Assembly: GCF_002563775.1 (NCBI RefSeq)
Contig: NZ_PDJO01000001.1
Location: 2,056,001-2,120,000, forward strand
Source: Thioclava sp. ES.031
GTDB taxonomy: Bacteria; Pseudomonadota; Alphaproteobacteria; Rhodobacterales; Rhodobacteraceae
DNA length: 64,000 nt
Direction: 5' to 3'
The stretch's first letter is position 1. Each line of letters opens with the position of its first letter. Position numbers and translations under genes: made by a program. The notes under the pieces are model-generated. The model did not search any database. It was not told the DNA's origin and was given only the letters and a program-made list of their open reading frames with translations. Shown one piece after another: positions 28,772 to 38,398 of this stretch.

Positions 28772-30112
28772 TCAGCAGGTCAGATCGTTCCAGAGGCCGA
28801 AGACCATCAGCGTCAGCACCAGCGCCAGCCCGATCGACATGAAGACGTTCATCAGCTGATCGGAGGGCGGCTTGCCCGTGATCGCCTCGTAGAGGTGGAA
28901 CATCAGATGCCCGCCATCGAGCACCGGGATCGGGAAGAGGTTCAAAAAGCCCACCGCCGTCGAGAGAACCGCGATGAACCAGATGAAATCGAGCACGCCC
29001 GATTTCGCCGCCGCCGCCGAGGTCTCGGCAATGCGCAGCGCGCCGGTCAGGTTACAGCTGGAGATCCGCTGCGCGATCATCGCCTGAATGCCCGAGACCG
29101 ATTGCGTGATGATGCCCCAGGTCTGTCTTGCACCGCCCACCAGCGCATCGACCGGGCCGACCGATTGCGTCACCGGCTCGAACATGAACGAACCCGTGGC
29201 CCCGATCAGGAACCGCGTCTCGAACTGCCCGTCGCCCACCGGCAGATCGGTGCGGCGCGGCGCCAACGTCACGGAGAAGGTCTTGCCCGCATCGCCCTCG
29301 GGCCGCCAGATATCGAGCGAGACCGCCTTGCCCTCGCCCGCCTTCACCGCGTCCTGCAGATCGACGAAACGATAGACCGGTTTGCCGTCGATCGCGGTGA
29401 TCACGTCGCCCGCGCGCAGCCCGGCATCATAGGCGGCAGAGCCCGGCTGAACGCCCGCAAACCGCGCCGGGAAAAGCTGCGGCCCCGTGGCGTCGATTTT
29501 GCTGCCGTCGCGGGTCACGGTGTAATCGAGCGTCGGCCCTGCGGGCAGTTGATCGACCACATCGGAGAGCGCCTGATAATCCGGCGTGGGCTTGCCCGCC
29601 ACCGCATCGATCACATCGCCCTGCCGCAGTTCGCCCGACCCGCCGGGCAGCGCCACGACGGTCTGGATTGCGGGCGTCTCGGTGGCCTGCCCCGTCCAGA
29701 GGCTCAGCCCCGCGATCACGCAGATCGACAGGATGAAGTTGAAGACCGGTCCGGCTGCCACGGTCGCCGCGCGCGCCCAAAGCGGCGCGCCATGCATCGT
29801 GTGGCGGCGTTCCTCAGGCGTCAGATGGGCCATTTCCTCGGAATCGACCCCGGCCGAGGCCGCATTCGCATCGCCCAGAAACTTGACGTAGCCGCCAAGC
29901 GGCACAGCGGCGATCTGCCAGCGCGTGCCATGCTTGTCGACGCGGCTGATCAGCTTCGGCCCGAAGCCGAGCGAGAAGACCTCCGCCTTGATCCCGGAAA
30001 TCCGCCCGATGATGTAATGGCCGTATTCATGCACCGCGACGATGATCGAGAGCGCGACGACGAAGGCCACAACGGTATAGAGCAGATTGCCGAATTGGGG
30101 CAGCAGGTCCAA
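28772..30112 (-). CDS. rseP: RseP-type intramembrane zinc metalloprotease (site-2 protease)
   Basis: 446 residues. The zinc site HEYGH (residues 28-32) lies in the first membrane helix. Two PDZ domains occupy the periplasmic middle (GGSGELRQGDVIDAVAGKPTP, PGSAAYDAGLRAGDVITAIDGKP). The second catalytic element FPIPVLDGGH is in the third helix, and a C-terminal helix follows. It cleaves membrane anchors such as anti-sigma factors and signal-peptide remnants. It follows dxr by three bases and precedes the 57-residue gene. Confidence 0.95.
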   Translation of the reverse strand: MDLLPQFGNLLYTVVAFVVALSIIVAVHEYGHYIIGRISGIKAEVFSLGFGPKLISRVDKHGTRWQIAAVPLGGYVKFLGDANAASAGVDSEEMAHLTPEERRHTMHGAPLWARAATVAAGPVFNFILSICVIAGLSLWTGQATETPAIQTVVALPGGSGELRQGDVIDAVAGKPTPDYQALSDVVDQLPAGPTLDYTVTRDGSKIDATGPQLFPARFAGVQPGSAAYDAGLRAGDVITAIDGKPVYRFVDLQDAVKAGEGKAVSLDIWRPEGDAGKTFSVTLAPRRTDLPVGDGQFETRFLIGATGSFMFEPVTQSVGPVDALVGGARQTWGIITQSVSGIQAMIAQRISSCNLTGALRIAETSAAAAKSGVLDFIWFIAVLSTAVGFLNLFPIPVLDGGHLMFHLYEAITGKPPSDQLMNVFMSIGLALVLTLMVFGLWNDLTC

Positions 30113-30115
30113 AAC

Positions 30116-31294
30116 TCAGATCCTTCCGTGTTCACAAATCGCCATCGCGCGCGCCCGCGCTTCGGCGTCGCAGCTCAGAACCATATCGAGGTCTTTTGCG
30201 GCGATTCCAAGACCCTGGTCCCGCGACATCTCGCCCAGAACCGTCTCGACCAGCGTGGCCATGTCGAGAAATCCGATCCGGCCCGCGATGAACAGATCGA
30301 GCGCGACTTCCTTGGCGGCGTTGAACACGGTGCCCGCGAGACCGCCCGTCTCCATCACCTCGCGCGCCAGCCGCAGCGCGGGGAACCGCTCCAGATCCGG
30401 GGTGCGGAAATCGAGCTGTCCGATCTTCGCCAGATCGAGCTTCTCCACCGGCAGAGGTTTGCGCGCGGGCCAGTTGAGCGCATAGCCGATCGCGTGGCGC
30501 ATGTCGGGCACGCCCAGATGCGCCATCAGCCCGCCATCGTGGAACCCGACCAGCGAATGGACGATACTCTGCGGATGGACGAGGACTTCGATCTGCTCCG
30601 GCGCAAAGCCGAAGAACTCTTTTGCCTCAATGACTTCCAGGGCCTTGTTAAACATCGACGCGGAGTCGATCGTGATCCGCTGGCCCATGTCCCAGTTCGG
30701 ATGTGCCGAGGCCTCGGCCACGGTGGCATGAGCGAGCTTCTCCATCGGCCAGTCACGAAACGCGCCGCCCGAGGCGGTGATGATCACCCGCTCGACCGCG
30801 GCGATGTCTTCGCCTACGAGCCCTTGGAAAATCGCCGAATGCTCGCTGTCGACCGGCAGGATCGTCGCCCCATGCGCGCGCGCCTCGGCCATCAAAAGCG
30901 GCCCGGCGGTCACCAGCGATTCCTTGTTGGCCAGCGCCAGCGTCGCGCCTTGCGAGAGAGCTGCAAAGCCGGGCGCGAGCCCCGCCGCGCCGACGATGCC
31001 CGACAGAACCCAATCGGCCGGACGGTAGGCCGCCTCGATCAGCGCCTGCGGCCCGGCAGCGACTTCGATCCCGGTCCCGGCCAGCGCATCGCGCAACGCA
31101 GGTAAACACTCGTCGAAGGCCGTCACGGCCAGATCGGCCTTCAGCGCCACGGCCTGCTCGGCCAGTCGCGCGACATTGCGGCCTGCGCTGAGCGCGACCA
31201 CGTCGTAGGCCTCCGCCCCGCCCTGTGCCATCAGCAGATCAAAGCAGCTTTCGCCGATCGAGCCGGTCGCCCCGAAGACCGAAACCTTCCGCAT
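30116..31294 (-). CDS. dxr: 1-deoxy-D-xylulose 5-phosphate reductoisomerase Dxr
   Basis: Makes methylerythritol phosphate in the MEP isoprenoid pathway with NADPH. 392 residues. It has the N-terminal Rossmann motif VFGATGSIGES, LANKESLVTAG, the metal and substrate segment PVDSEHSAIFQ, the flap ITASGGAFRDWP, and NWDMGQRITIDSASMFNKALE with conserved Met, Ser and Asn. It is co-transcribed with cdsA, three bases away. Confidence 0.96.
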   Translation of the reverse strand: MRKVSVFGATGSIGESCFDLLMAQGGAEAYDVVALSAGRNVARLAEQAVALKADLAVTAFDECLPALRDALAGTGIEVAAGPQALIEAAYRPADWVLSGIVGAAGLAPGFAALSQGATLALANKESLVTAGPLLMAEARAHGATILPVDSEHSAIFQGLVGEDIAAVERVIITASGGAFRDWPMEKLAHATVAEASAHPNWDMGQRITIDSASMFNKALEVIEAKEFFGFAPEQIEVLVHPQSIVHSLVGFHDGGLMAHLGVPDMRHAIGYALNWPARKPLPVEKLDLAKIGQLDFRTPDLERFPALRLAREVMETGGLAGTVFNAAKEVALDLFIAGRIGFLDMATLVETVLGEMSRDQGLGIAAKDLDMVLSCDAEARARAMAICEHGRI

Positions 31295-31297
31295 CGT

Positions 31298-32095
31298 TCA
31301 GCCTTCCGTCAGCGGCAGGGTCATCACCTGCGAGATCAGCATCAGGAACACGACCGCGCCGGTCAGCGCGTCGAAGCGGTCCAGCACGCCGCCATGGCCC
31401 GGGATCAGCGAGGAGCTGTCCTTCACGCCGGTCGCGCGCTTGATCGCGCTTTCGGCGATGTCGCCCAGCTGGCCTGCGAAGGCCAGAAGCGGCGAAATCC
31501 AGATCATCGCGAGCCCGCCGCCCATCTGAGCGAAGAGAAAGCCAACGAGCGCCGCGCCGACCCAGCCGCCGACCGTGCCCGACCATGTCTTCTTCGGGCT
31601 GACCTTGGGCCAGAATTTCGGCCCGCCGACCGTGCGGCCGACGAAATATCCCATGATATCAGAGACAACGACCACCGCGACGATCCATGTGATCGCGCCA
31701 AGCCCTGCCCCTTCACGCAACGCGACAAGCCCATAGCCCGTCAGCATGATCGCCAGCGCATAGCCCGCGCCAAGCCAGCGCCGCCCGGTGCAGATCACCG
31801 CCGCCATGATCGGCACGATCAGCAGGTAGATCAGCCCGTAAGGCTCATGGATCGCCAAGACGAAAGTCAGCGCAGCCGCCGCCACCAGACCCAGACCGAC
31901 CGCCTTGCCGGGGCGTTCGGGGCGCAGCATCGCGGTGAGTTCCCAGATCATCAGACCCGTCACGAGCACGGAGAGCGCCGCGAAGACCGGACCGCCCCAC
32001 CAGATCGCAGCGAGGCCGATCGCGACCATTGCAAGCCCGGAGGCGAGCCGCGGGACGAGATCGCCCCATTTGCCGGACCGCGGCGTCTCCGTCAC
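31298..32095 (-). CDS. cdsA: Phosphatidate cytidylyltransferase CdsA
   Basis: Integral membrane enzyme forming CDP-diacylglycerol from CTP and phosphatidate. 265 residues, about eight hydrophobic helices. The C-terminal signature is KKTWSGTVGG (SPKKTWSG) and SAIKRATGVKDSSSLIPGHGGVLDRFDAL, with the conserved Asp/Lys/Gly residues. Its start overlaps the uppS stop by four bases. Confidence 0.96.
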   Translation of the reverse strand: MTETPRSGKWGDLVPRLASGLAMVAIGLAAIWWGGPVFAALSVLVTGLMIWELTAMLRPERPGKAVGLGLVAAAALTFVLAIHEPYGLIYLLIVPIMAAVICTGRRWLGAGYALAIMLTGYGLVALREGAGLGAITWIVAVVVVSDIMGYFVGRTVGGPKFWPKVSPKKTWSGTVGGWVGAALVGFLFAQMGGGLAMIWISPLLAFAGQLGDIAESAIKRATGVKDSSSLIPGHGGVLDRFDALTGAVVFLMLISQVMTLPLTEG

Positions 32096-32856
32096 GAGGC
32101 AACCCCGCCGAAGCGCCGCTCGCGCCCGGCAAACCGATCGAGAATGTCGGACAGCTCGTCCGGCGTGAAATCGGGCCAGAGCGTCGGCGTGAATTCATAT
32201 TCCGAATAGGCCGCCTGCCACGGCAGGAAATTCGAGGTCCGCGTCTCGCCCGAGCTGCGGATCACCAGATCGGGATCGGGCATGCCCGCGCTGTCGAGCC
32301 GCGACGAGATCATCGCCTCGTCGATATCCTCGGCCGCGAACTTGCCCGCGGCCACATCGCGCGCAACCGACTGGGCTGCGCGTTTCAACTCGTCGCGCCC
32401 GCCGTAATTGATCGCAACCGCCAGCGTCAGCTTGGAGTTGCCCTTGGTGCGTGTCTCGATCGCGTCCATCGTCTCGCGCAGAAGCGGGTCGAGCGGCGTG
32501 CGATCGCCGATGAAACGCAGCTCGACGCCCTGACGCGACAGCTCCGCCGCCTCGCGTTTGATCATCAGCCGGAACATCTTCATCAACCCGAGAACTTCCT
32601 GCGTCGAGCGCTTCCAGTTCTCGGTCGAGAAGGCGTAGATCGTCATGTAGCGGATGCCGAGATCGGGCGCGGCCTGCACGACCTTCTTGATTTGCTCCGC
32701 CCCCTTGCGGTGACCGGCCAGACGCGGCCAGCCCCGCTGGGTGGCCCACCGCCCGTTGCCATCCATGATGATCGCGACATGCAGCGGCGCGGGGGCGCCC
32801 CCGTCATGCCCCTGCGGGGTCTGGGCGATATCGGGAATGCTAGGGGCCATCGGCAA
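32092..32856 (-). CDS. uppS: Undecaprenyl diphosphate synthase UppS
   Basis: Cis-prenyltransferase making the C55 lipid carrier for peptidoglycan and polysaccharides. 254 residues. HVAIIMDGNGRWA carries the catalytic Asp; TIYAFSTENWKRS, LAINYGGRDEL-like VAINYGGRDEL, DLVIRSSGETRTSNFLPWQ and YSEYEFTPTLWPDF are all present. TTG at 32856 has AAGGA at suitable spacing; ATG two codons later is an alternative. It is overlapped by cdsA. Confidence 0.95.
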   Translation of the reverse strand: MPMAPSIPDIAQTPQGHDGGAPAPLHVAIIMDGNGRWATQRGWPRLAGHRKGAEQIKKVVQAAPDLGIRYMTIYAFSTENWKRSTQEVLGLMKMFRLMIKREAAELSRQGVELRFIGDRTPLDPLLRETMDAIETRTKGNSKLTLAVAINYGGRDELKRAAQSVARDVAAGKFAAEDIDEAMISSRLDSAGMPDPDLVIRSSGETRTSNFLPWQAAYSEYEFTPTLWPDFTPDELSDILDRFAGRERRFGGVAS

Positions 32857-32901
32857 TGTGATCCTTTTCGCTCAAGACGCAGGGGGGCTGAGGCGGATGC
32901 C

Positions 32902-33465
32902 TCAGACCTGCATGATCTCGGCTTGCTTGTCTTCGAGCGCCTTGTCGACCTTGGCGATATGCGCGTCGGTCATGTCCTGAACTTCGCTCTCCCAGATCTT
33001 CACGTCGTCTTCGGACATGCCGTCGGCCTTGGCCTTCTTGATCTGGTCCATGCCATCGCGGCGCACGTTGCGGATCGCGACGCGGGCGTGCTCGGCATAT
33101 TGGGCGGCGACCTTGGTCAGCTCGCGGCGACGTTCTTCGTTGAGCTCAGGGATCGGCAGCATGATGATCGTGCCATTGGTCTGCGGGTTGATGCCCAGAC
33201 CGGATTCGCGGATCGCTTTCTCGACCTTGCCGACCATCGACTTGTCCCAGACGTTGATCGTGACCATCCGCGGCTCGGGCACGTTCACGGTGCCGACCTG
33301 GTTGATCGGGGTCATCTGGCCATAGGCTTCGACCTGAACCGGCTCCACCATCGAGGCCGAGGCGCGGCCCGTGCGCAGCGACGCGAATTCATGCTTGAGC
33401 GAGCTCATTGCGCCATCCATGCGGCGTGCAAGGTCATCGGTGTCGATCTCGAAATCGTCGGACAT
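32902..33465 (-). CDS. frr: Ribosome recycling factor
   Basis: Splits post-termination ribosomes with EF-G. 187 residues of the standard length, with [59 protein letters not shown] and the helical C-terminus [20 protein letters not shown]. It is flanked by pyrH and uppS in the conserved order. Confidence 0.97.
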   Translation of the reverse strand: MSDDFEIDTDDLARRMDGAMSSLKHEFASLRTGRASASMVEPVQVEAYGQMTPINQVGTVNVPEPRMVTINVWDKSMVGKVEKAIRESGLGINPQTNGTIIMLPIPELNEERRRELTKVAAQYAEHARVAIRNVRRDGMDQIKKAKADGMSEDDVKIWESEVQDMTDAHIAKVDKALEDKQAEIMQV

Positions 33466-33554
33466 TGGGTATTTCCCCGTTCTTGTTGAGCCTCGGGCCG
33501 AGCTTTAGCGCAGCTCGCAGGCGAAAACTAGCATTTGTGACCGTCGTGCGGCGC

Positions 33555-34286
33555 TCAGCCCTGCACTTTCGTGTAGGTGCCCTCGCCTGCCAGAATGCCG
33601 CGGAAGCCACCCGGCTCGTCAAGCGAGAAGACGATGATCGGCTTGTTGTTATCGCGTGCGAGCGCGATCGCCGAGGCATCCATCACGCCGAGGTTCTTTT
33701 GCAGAACTTCGTCGTAGCTGACGGTGTCGTAACGTTTGGCGTCGTCGAATTTCTTCGGGTCCTTGTCATAGACCCCGTCGACCTTGGTGCCCTTGAAGAT
33801 CGCTTCGCAGGACATCTCGTTGGCGCGCAGCGTGGCGGCCGTGTCGGTCGTGAAATAGGGGTTGCCGGTGCCGGCGGCGAAAATGCAGACCCGCTTCTTC
33901 TCGAGGTGGCGCACCGCGCGGCGGCGGATATAGGGCTCGCAGACCTGATCCATCGGAATCGCCGAGATCACGCGGGTGAAGACGCCGAGGCCTTCCAGCG
34001 CGGATTGCATCGCCAGCGCGTTCATCACCGTCGCGAGCATCCCCATGTAGTCGGCCGTCGTGCGCTCCATCCCCTGAGCCGAGCCCGCAAGCCCACGGAA
34101 GATGTTGCCGCCGCCGATCACCATGCAGATCTCGACGCCCAGATCGCGCACCGATTTCACCTCATGCGCTATACGCGAGACGGTCGGCGGATGCAGGCCG
34201 TAGCCTTGGTCGCCCATCAACGCCTCGCCCGAGATCTTCAGTAGCACGCGATTGTATTTGGCCGCGGGATGCGTCTCGGTGCTCAT
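33555..34286 (-). CDS. pyrH: Uridylate kinase PyrH
   Basis: Hexameric UMP kinase of the amino acid kinase fold. 243 residues from ATG 34286, which has GGAGGATC before it. Motifs are [42 protein letters not shown] and the [16 protein letters not shown] loop. It is the first gene of the long minus-strand envelope cluster and divergent from miaA, with 118 bases between starts. Confidence 0.97.
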   Translation of the reverse strand: MSTETHPAAKYNRVLLKISGEALMGDQGYGLHPPTVSRIAHEVKSVRDLGVEICMVIGGGNIFRGLAGSAQGMERTTADYMGMLATVMNALAMQSALEGLGVFTRVISAIPMDQVCEPYIRRRAVRHLEKKRVCIFAAGTGNPYFTTDTAATLRANEMSCEAIFKGTKVDGVYDKDPKKFDDAKRYDTVSYDEVLQKNLGVMDASAIALARDNNKPIIVFSLDEPGGFRGILAGEGTYTKVQG

Positions 34287-34404
34287 CTGATCCTCCGATG
34301 GGCTGTTGTCATTGGCGCGCAAAATGATCCAAATAGAGCCGGGGTTCAACCTCTTGCGAAAGCGTAGAGCCCCGAGCCCGCCAGAAAGCCTGCAAGAGCC
34401 ACCG

Positions 34405-35289
34405 ATGCCGCCTGCCCTGCCCGAAATATCGCCGCGAACGCCCGTGCTGATCGCGGGGGCGACGGCGAGCGGGAAATCGGCGCTGGCGCTGTCGATCGCC
34501 GAGGCCGAGGGCGGCGTGGTGATCAATGCCGACGCGCTGCAGGTCTGGTCGTGCTGGCGGGTGCTGAGCGCGCGTCCCTCGCCCGAGGAAGAGGCCCGCG
34601 CACCGCATGCGCTCTACGGTCATCTCGATCCCGGCGCGGACTATTCCGTCGGCCACTGGCTGCGCGACGTCACCCCGTATCTGGAGGCGTTCCACGCAGG
34701 CGGGCCGCGCCCGATCATCGTGGGCGGCACCGGGCTCTATTTCACCGCCCTGACGCAAGGACTGGCGGAAATCCCTGAAACGCCACCGGAAATCCGCGCC
34801 GAGGCCGATCAGCGGCGGCTCTCCGAAGGTCATGCCGGGATGCTGGACGAGCTGGACGATGCGACCCGCGCGAAGATCGACGCGCAGAACCCGATGCGGG
34901 TGCAGCGCGCGTGGGAGGTGCTGCGCGCCACCGGCGAGGGGCTTGCCACGTGGCAGGCCCGCACCCCGCCACCGCTCCTGCCGCTCGACACCGTGGCGCC
35001 GCTTCACATCGATCCGGATCGCGACTGGCTGGCGGACCGCATCGACCGCCGCTTCGATCTGATGCTCGAACAGGGCGCGCTCGACGAGGTCCGCGCGGTG
35101 GAGCCGATCTGGGATCCGAACGCTCTCTGGGCGAAGGCGATCGGGGCGCCGGAACTGATCGCACATCTGCATGGCGAGCTCGATCTGAGCGAGGCGCGAG
35201 AGCGTGCACAGGCGGCAAGTCGCCAATATGCCAAGCGGCAACGCACTTGGTTTCGTGGCCGCATGAAGGCGTGGCACAAGATCGCGTAG
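34405..35289 (+). CDS. miaA: tRNA dimethylallyltransferase MiaA
   Basis: Transfers a dimethylallyl group to A37 of tRNAs reading codons that begin with U. From ATG 34405 it has 294 residues. It has the P-loop [21 protein letters not shown] (tRNA-contact Asp), [14 protein letters not shown], and the [15 protein letters not shown] and [13 protein letters not shown] segments. An in-frame TTG at 34306 would add 33 residues without the family pattern, so the ATG is preferred, though its ribosome-binding site is weak. Confidence 0.94.
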   Translation: MPPALPEISPRTPVLIAGATASGKSALALSIAEAEGGVVINADALQVWSCWRVLSARPSPEEEARAPHALYGHLDPGADYSVGHWLRDVTPYLEAFHAGGPRPIIVGGTGLYFTALTQGLAEIPETPPEIRAEADQRRLSEGHAGMLDELDDATRAKIDAQNPMRVQRAWEVLRATGEGLATWQARTPPPLLPLDTVAPLHIDPDRDWLADRIDRRFDLMLEQGALDEVRAVEPIWDPNALWAKAIGAPELIAHLHGELDLSEARERAQAASRQYAKRQRTWFRGRMKAWHKIA

Positions 35290-35397
35290 ACTGTGACCCT
35301 GCGGCAACTGCGCACCCGGACTTCTGTGGAAAACTCCTTGGTCCACGAGAGCGTTGCGGTCTATCCTCCCGCCGAAATCGCGTAGGATCAAAGCATC

Positions 35398-36291
35398 GTG
35401 AAGCTCTTCTCGACACCGCCCCTCTCCCAGATGTCGCAGGCCAAAACCGTGAAGCCCGGCGCAAGCGGCACGCCCGGCCCGGCGCAGACCGCGACCGACC
35501 TTCCCGCCCCCCCGAGTGAGCCGCGGCTGGTGCAGATCGCGCATCTGGCAAAGGGTGGGCGCTGGCGGGTGGAGGCGATGCGCGCCCATTCCGAGCCCTG
35601 CCTTTTGTGGTTCTCGCGCGGGCAAGGCCGGATCACGCTGGGCGGCGTGACCCGCGGCTACGGCCCCAATAACGCGATATTCATTCCGCCGGGCGTGATG
35701 CACGGTTTCGAGATTTCCAACCAGACCCACGGTCAGGCCCTGTTCTTCGGTCGCGACAGCGATATCGCCCTGCCGCCCGCCGCCCATCACCTGCGCATCC
35801 GCGAAGCGATCGCGCAGGGCGAGATCGGCTCGATCTTGGAGGCGATCCAGCGTGAGAGCGAAAGCACGCGCCCCGCCGCCGACCGTGCGCTGCGCAGCCA
35901 TCTGGGCCTGCTGAGCGTCTGGCTCGAGCGACAGATCGCGAGCAATGCAAACGAGGCGATCCGCCCGAGCGCCGCGCGCCGGCTGGTCACGCGCTACGCC
36001 GTTCTGGTCGAGCGCGAGTATCGCGCGGGAACGCCGGTCGCGGACATCGCGCGCGAGTTGGGCGTGACGCCGACGCATCTGTCGCGCGCCTGCCGCGATG
36101 CCTGCGGGAAATCGGCGCTGGAACTGATGCAGGAGCGACGCCTTTACGAGGCGCGCCGCCTGCTGCGCGACACGCCCGTTCCGATCAAGGATATCGCGCA
36201 GCTTCTGGGCTATCGCAGCCCGGGCTATTTCTCCCGTGCCTTCCAGGCCGGAACCGGCAGCACGCCGAACGCCTTCCGCCGCGCGAGTTGA
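35398..36291 (+). CDS. AraC-family transcriptional regulator with cupin sensor domain
   Basis: 297 residues from a GTG. The N-terminal about 45 residues are unstructured and Pro/Ala-rich. A cupin-like sensor follows (CLLWFSRGQGRITLGG, IFIPPGVMHGFE). The C-terminal AraC domain has two helix-turn-helix units (TPVADIARELGVTPTHLSRACRDACG, PIKDIAQLLGYRSPGYFSRAFQAGTGSTP). It is convergent with the aldehyde dehydrogenase gene; its target is not evident. Confidence 0.88.
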   Translation: MKLFSTPPLSQMSQAKTVKPGASGTPGPAQTATDLPAPPSEPRLVQIAHLAKGGRWRVEAMRAHSEPCLLWFSRGQGRITLGGVTRGYGPNNAIFIPPGVMHGFEISNQTHGQALFFGRDSDIALPPAAHHLRIREAIAQGEIGSILEAIQRESESTRPAADRALRSHLGLLSVWLERQIASNANEAIRPSAARRLVTRYAVLVEREYRAGTPVADIARELGVTPTHLSRACRDACGKSALELMQERRLYEARRLLRDTPVPIKDIAQLLGYRSPGYFSRAFQAGTGSTPNAFRRAS

Positions 36292-36336
36292 CCCGCACCG
36301 CGACAGGCCGCCTGCCCGATCGTCCCCGACCGTTTA

Positions 36337-36372
36337 AAACGAAAAAGGGCCGCGCCTTTGCAGACGCGGCCC
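36337..36372 (-). terminator. Intrinsic terminator after the aldehyde dehydrogenase gene
   Basis: Minus strand: GGGCCGCG (36372-36365) pairs with CGCGGCCC (36354-36347) across a 10-base loop, followed by TTTTTCGTTTT (36346-36336). A clear intrinsic terminator 24 bases past the stop. Confidence 0.9.
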
Positions 36373-36395
36373 GGGGTTTGGGGAGGTAAACCCTA

Positions 36396-37922
36396 TCAGA
36401 AGAACCCGAGCTTGTTCGGGTTGTAGCTGACCAGCATGTTCTTGGTCTGCTGGTAGTGATCGAGCATCATCTTGTGGGTCTCGCGCCCGATGCCCGATTG
36501 CTTATACCCGCCAAAGGCCGCATGGGCCGGATAGGCGTGGTAGTTGTTGACCCAGACGCGCCCGGCCTCGATGCCGCGCCCGAAGCGATAGGCACGCGAG
36601 CCGTCACGGGTCCAGACACCCGCGCCAAGGCCGTACATCGTGTCATTCGCGATCTCGAGCGCCTCGGCCTCGTCCTTGAAGGTCGTGACCGACACCACCG
36701 GCCCGAAGATTTCCTCCTGGAAGACCCGCATCTTGTTGTGGCCCTTAAGGATCGTCGGCTGGATGTAGAAGCCGTTCGCCAGATCGCCGTTGAAGCGCGC
36801 GGCATCACCGCCGGTCAGCACCTCGGCCCCTTCTTCGCGACCGATGCTCAGATAGGACATGATCTTGTCATGCTGCTCCTGGCTGGCCTGCGCGCCGACC
36901 ATCGTCTCCATCGCGCGGGGATCGCCCTGCTTGATGGCTTCGACGCGAGCGATGCAGCGCTCCATGAACTTCTCGTAGATGTCTTCCTGAATGAGCGCGC
37001 GGCTCGGGCAGGTGCAGACCTCGCCCTGATTGAAGGCGAAGAGCACGAAGCCCTCGACCGCCTTGTCGAGGAAGGCGTCATCCTCGGCCATCACGTCCGA
37101 GAAGAAGATGTTGGGCGATTTGCCACCCAGTTCCAGCGTGACCGGGATCAGGTTCTCGGTCGCGGCCTGCATGATCTTGCGACCCGTCGCGGTGGAGCCG
37201 GTGAAGGCGATCTTGGCGATGCGCGAGGAGCTCGCAAGCGCCGCGCCGACTTCCGCGCCATAGCCGTTGACGATATTCAGCACGCCATCGGGCAGCAGGT
37301 CGGCGATGACTTCCATCACCACGAGGATCGCCGCCGGGGTCTGCTCGGCTGGCTTCAGCACGATGCAGTTGCCCGCCGCCAGCGCCGGCGCAAGTTTCCA
37401 CGCCGCCATCAGCACCGAGAAGTTCCACGGGATGATCTGACCCACGACGCCCAGCGGCTCGTGGAAGTGATAGGCGACGGTGTCGGCGTCGATTTCCGAC
37501 ATCGTGCCTTCCTGGCTGCGCAGAACGCCCGCGAAATAGCGGAAATGGTCGACGGCGAGCGGAATGTCGGCCGCCGTGGTCTCGCGGATCGGCTTGCCGT
37601 TATCCCAGGTCTCGGCGGCGGCGATCAGGTCGAGATTTTCCTCGATCCGGTCGGCGATCTTGAGAAGCACGTTCGAGCGCTCGGCAGCCGATGTCTTGCC
37701 CCAGGCCTCTTTCGCGGCATGGGCAGCATCGAGCGCGGCTTCGATGTCCTCTGCGGAGGAATGCGCGACTTCACAGACCTTGCCGCCGGTGATCGGCGTG
37801 ATGTTGTCGAAATACTTGCCGTTTTTCGGGGGCACGAATTTGCCGCCGATGAAGTTGTCGTAACGGTCGCGGAACGGCGACACCGAAACGCCTTTGAACT
37901 CGGGCGTCATGTCGTTGGCCAT
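36396..37922 (-). CDS. NAD-dependent aldehyde dehydrogenase, AcoD/ExaC type (acetaldehyde-like substrates)
   Basis: 508 residues from ATG 37922 with GGGAGGAAG upstream; open sequence further upstream is not coding. Motifs: [43 protein letters not shown], and catalytic GEVCTCPSR with the double cysteine typical of the ExaC/AcoD/AldA-like group. These enzymes oxidise acetaldehyde and related short aldehydes. A palindrome upstream (38031-38057) is shared with the AcoR-like regulator gene, supporting joint control. It ends in its own terminator. Confidence 0.9.
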   Translation of the reverse strand: MANDMTPEFKGVSVSPFRDRYDNFIGGKFVPPKNGKYFDNITPITGGKVCEVAHSSAEDIEAALDAAHAAKEAWGKTSAAERSNVLLKIADRIEENLDLIAAAETWDNGKPIRETTAADIPLAVDHFRYFAGVLRSQEGTMSEIDADTVAYHFHEPLGVVGQIIPWNFSVLMAAWKLAPALAAGNCIVLKPAEQTPAAILVVMEVIADLLPDGVLNIVNGYGAEVGAALASSSRIAKIAFTGSTATGRKIMQAATENLIPVTLELGGKSPNIFFSDVMAEDDAFLDKAVEGFVLFAFNQGEVCTCPSRALIQEDIYEKFMERCIARVEAIKQGDPRAMETMVGAQASQEQHDKIMSYLSIGREEGAEVLTGGDAARFNGDLANGFYIQPTILKGHNKMRVFQEEIFGPVVSVTTFKDEAEALEIANDTMYGLGAGVWTRDGSRAYRFGRGIEAGRVWVNNYHAYPAHAAFGGYKQSGIGRETHKMMLDHYQQTKNMLVSYNPNKLGFF

Positions 37923-38398
37923 TGGTCTTCCTCCCAGATTTGAACGCAGCCGACAGGGCTGCGCGCCATGGAGATCAGACTGCCCAACCGCGCGCCCTGT
38001 GCATAGCCGGTCTGCGCTGGTGGAATGCATCATCTGTCTCGCGCCTGAGACAGGTGCAGCCGCAGCATTGAGAATTTGCAGGGGTGGCGCCACGCCCGCG
38101 GCGGTCATCCCGACGGGCAGACATGCCGACATCTGAAAAGGATCAAGCCCGACGCCGCACCGAAATCACGAACACACGCAATTTCGTGAATACTTGCGAA
38201 AAGACAAATCCCGTGCAAACCTCGCATGTACAGGGAGAGGAAAGAGAGTTTCCGCTTTTGAGGAGAAGCCGGAAGCTAGGCGATCACGCCGAATCACGGA
38301 CCCGCGATGCATCTGGAGGAGAGCCATCGCGTGTTTTCGACCTCTCTCTCACTTCGGCCCCGCATCCGTCGGGGTCGCAAACAAAACGGGGAGGAACC
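37923..38398. other. 476-base intergenic region between the aldehyde dehydrogenase and TRAP genes
   Basis: A divergent control region. It holds the palindrome described separately and an alternating CGAAA array (CGAAAT 38161-38166, ATTTCG 38181-38186, CGAAAA 38197-38202), which may be an operator for the TRAP genes. I found no reading frame with a ribosome-binding site in it. Confidence 0.5.
38031..38057. promoter_or_regulatory. Palindrome CATCTGTCTC-N6-GAGACAGGTG upstream of the aldehyde dehydrogenase gene
   Basis: Arms 38031-38040 and 38047-38056 with a single mismatch and a six-base spacer, 109 bases upstream of the ATG. Nearly the same sequence, with the same spacer length, lies upstream of the AcoR-like gene at 43931-43958. 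The repeat strongly suggests a regulator operator. Confidence 0.75.

Noticed and set aside
28733..31105. Long plus-strand open frame opposite rseP and dxr
   Set aside because: Antisense shadow; the minus-strand genes have full catalytic motifs.
38077..38092. Sigma-54-like TGGC-N7-CTGC on the minus strand near the aldehyde dehydrogenase gene
   Set aside because: The -12 element mismatches, it lies upstream of the palindrome, and the local AcoR-like regulator lacks the AAA+ domain needed for sigma-54 promoters.
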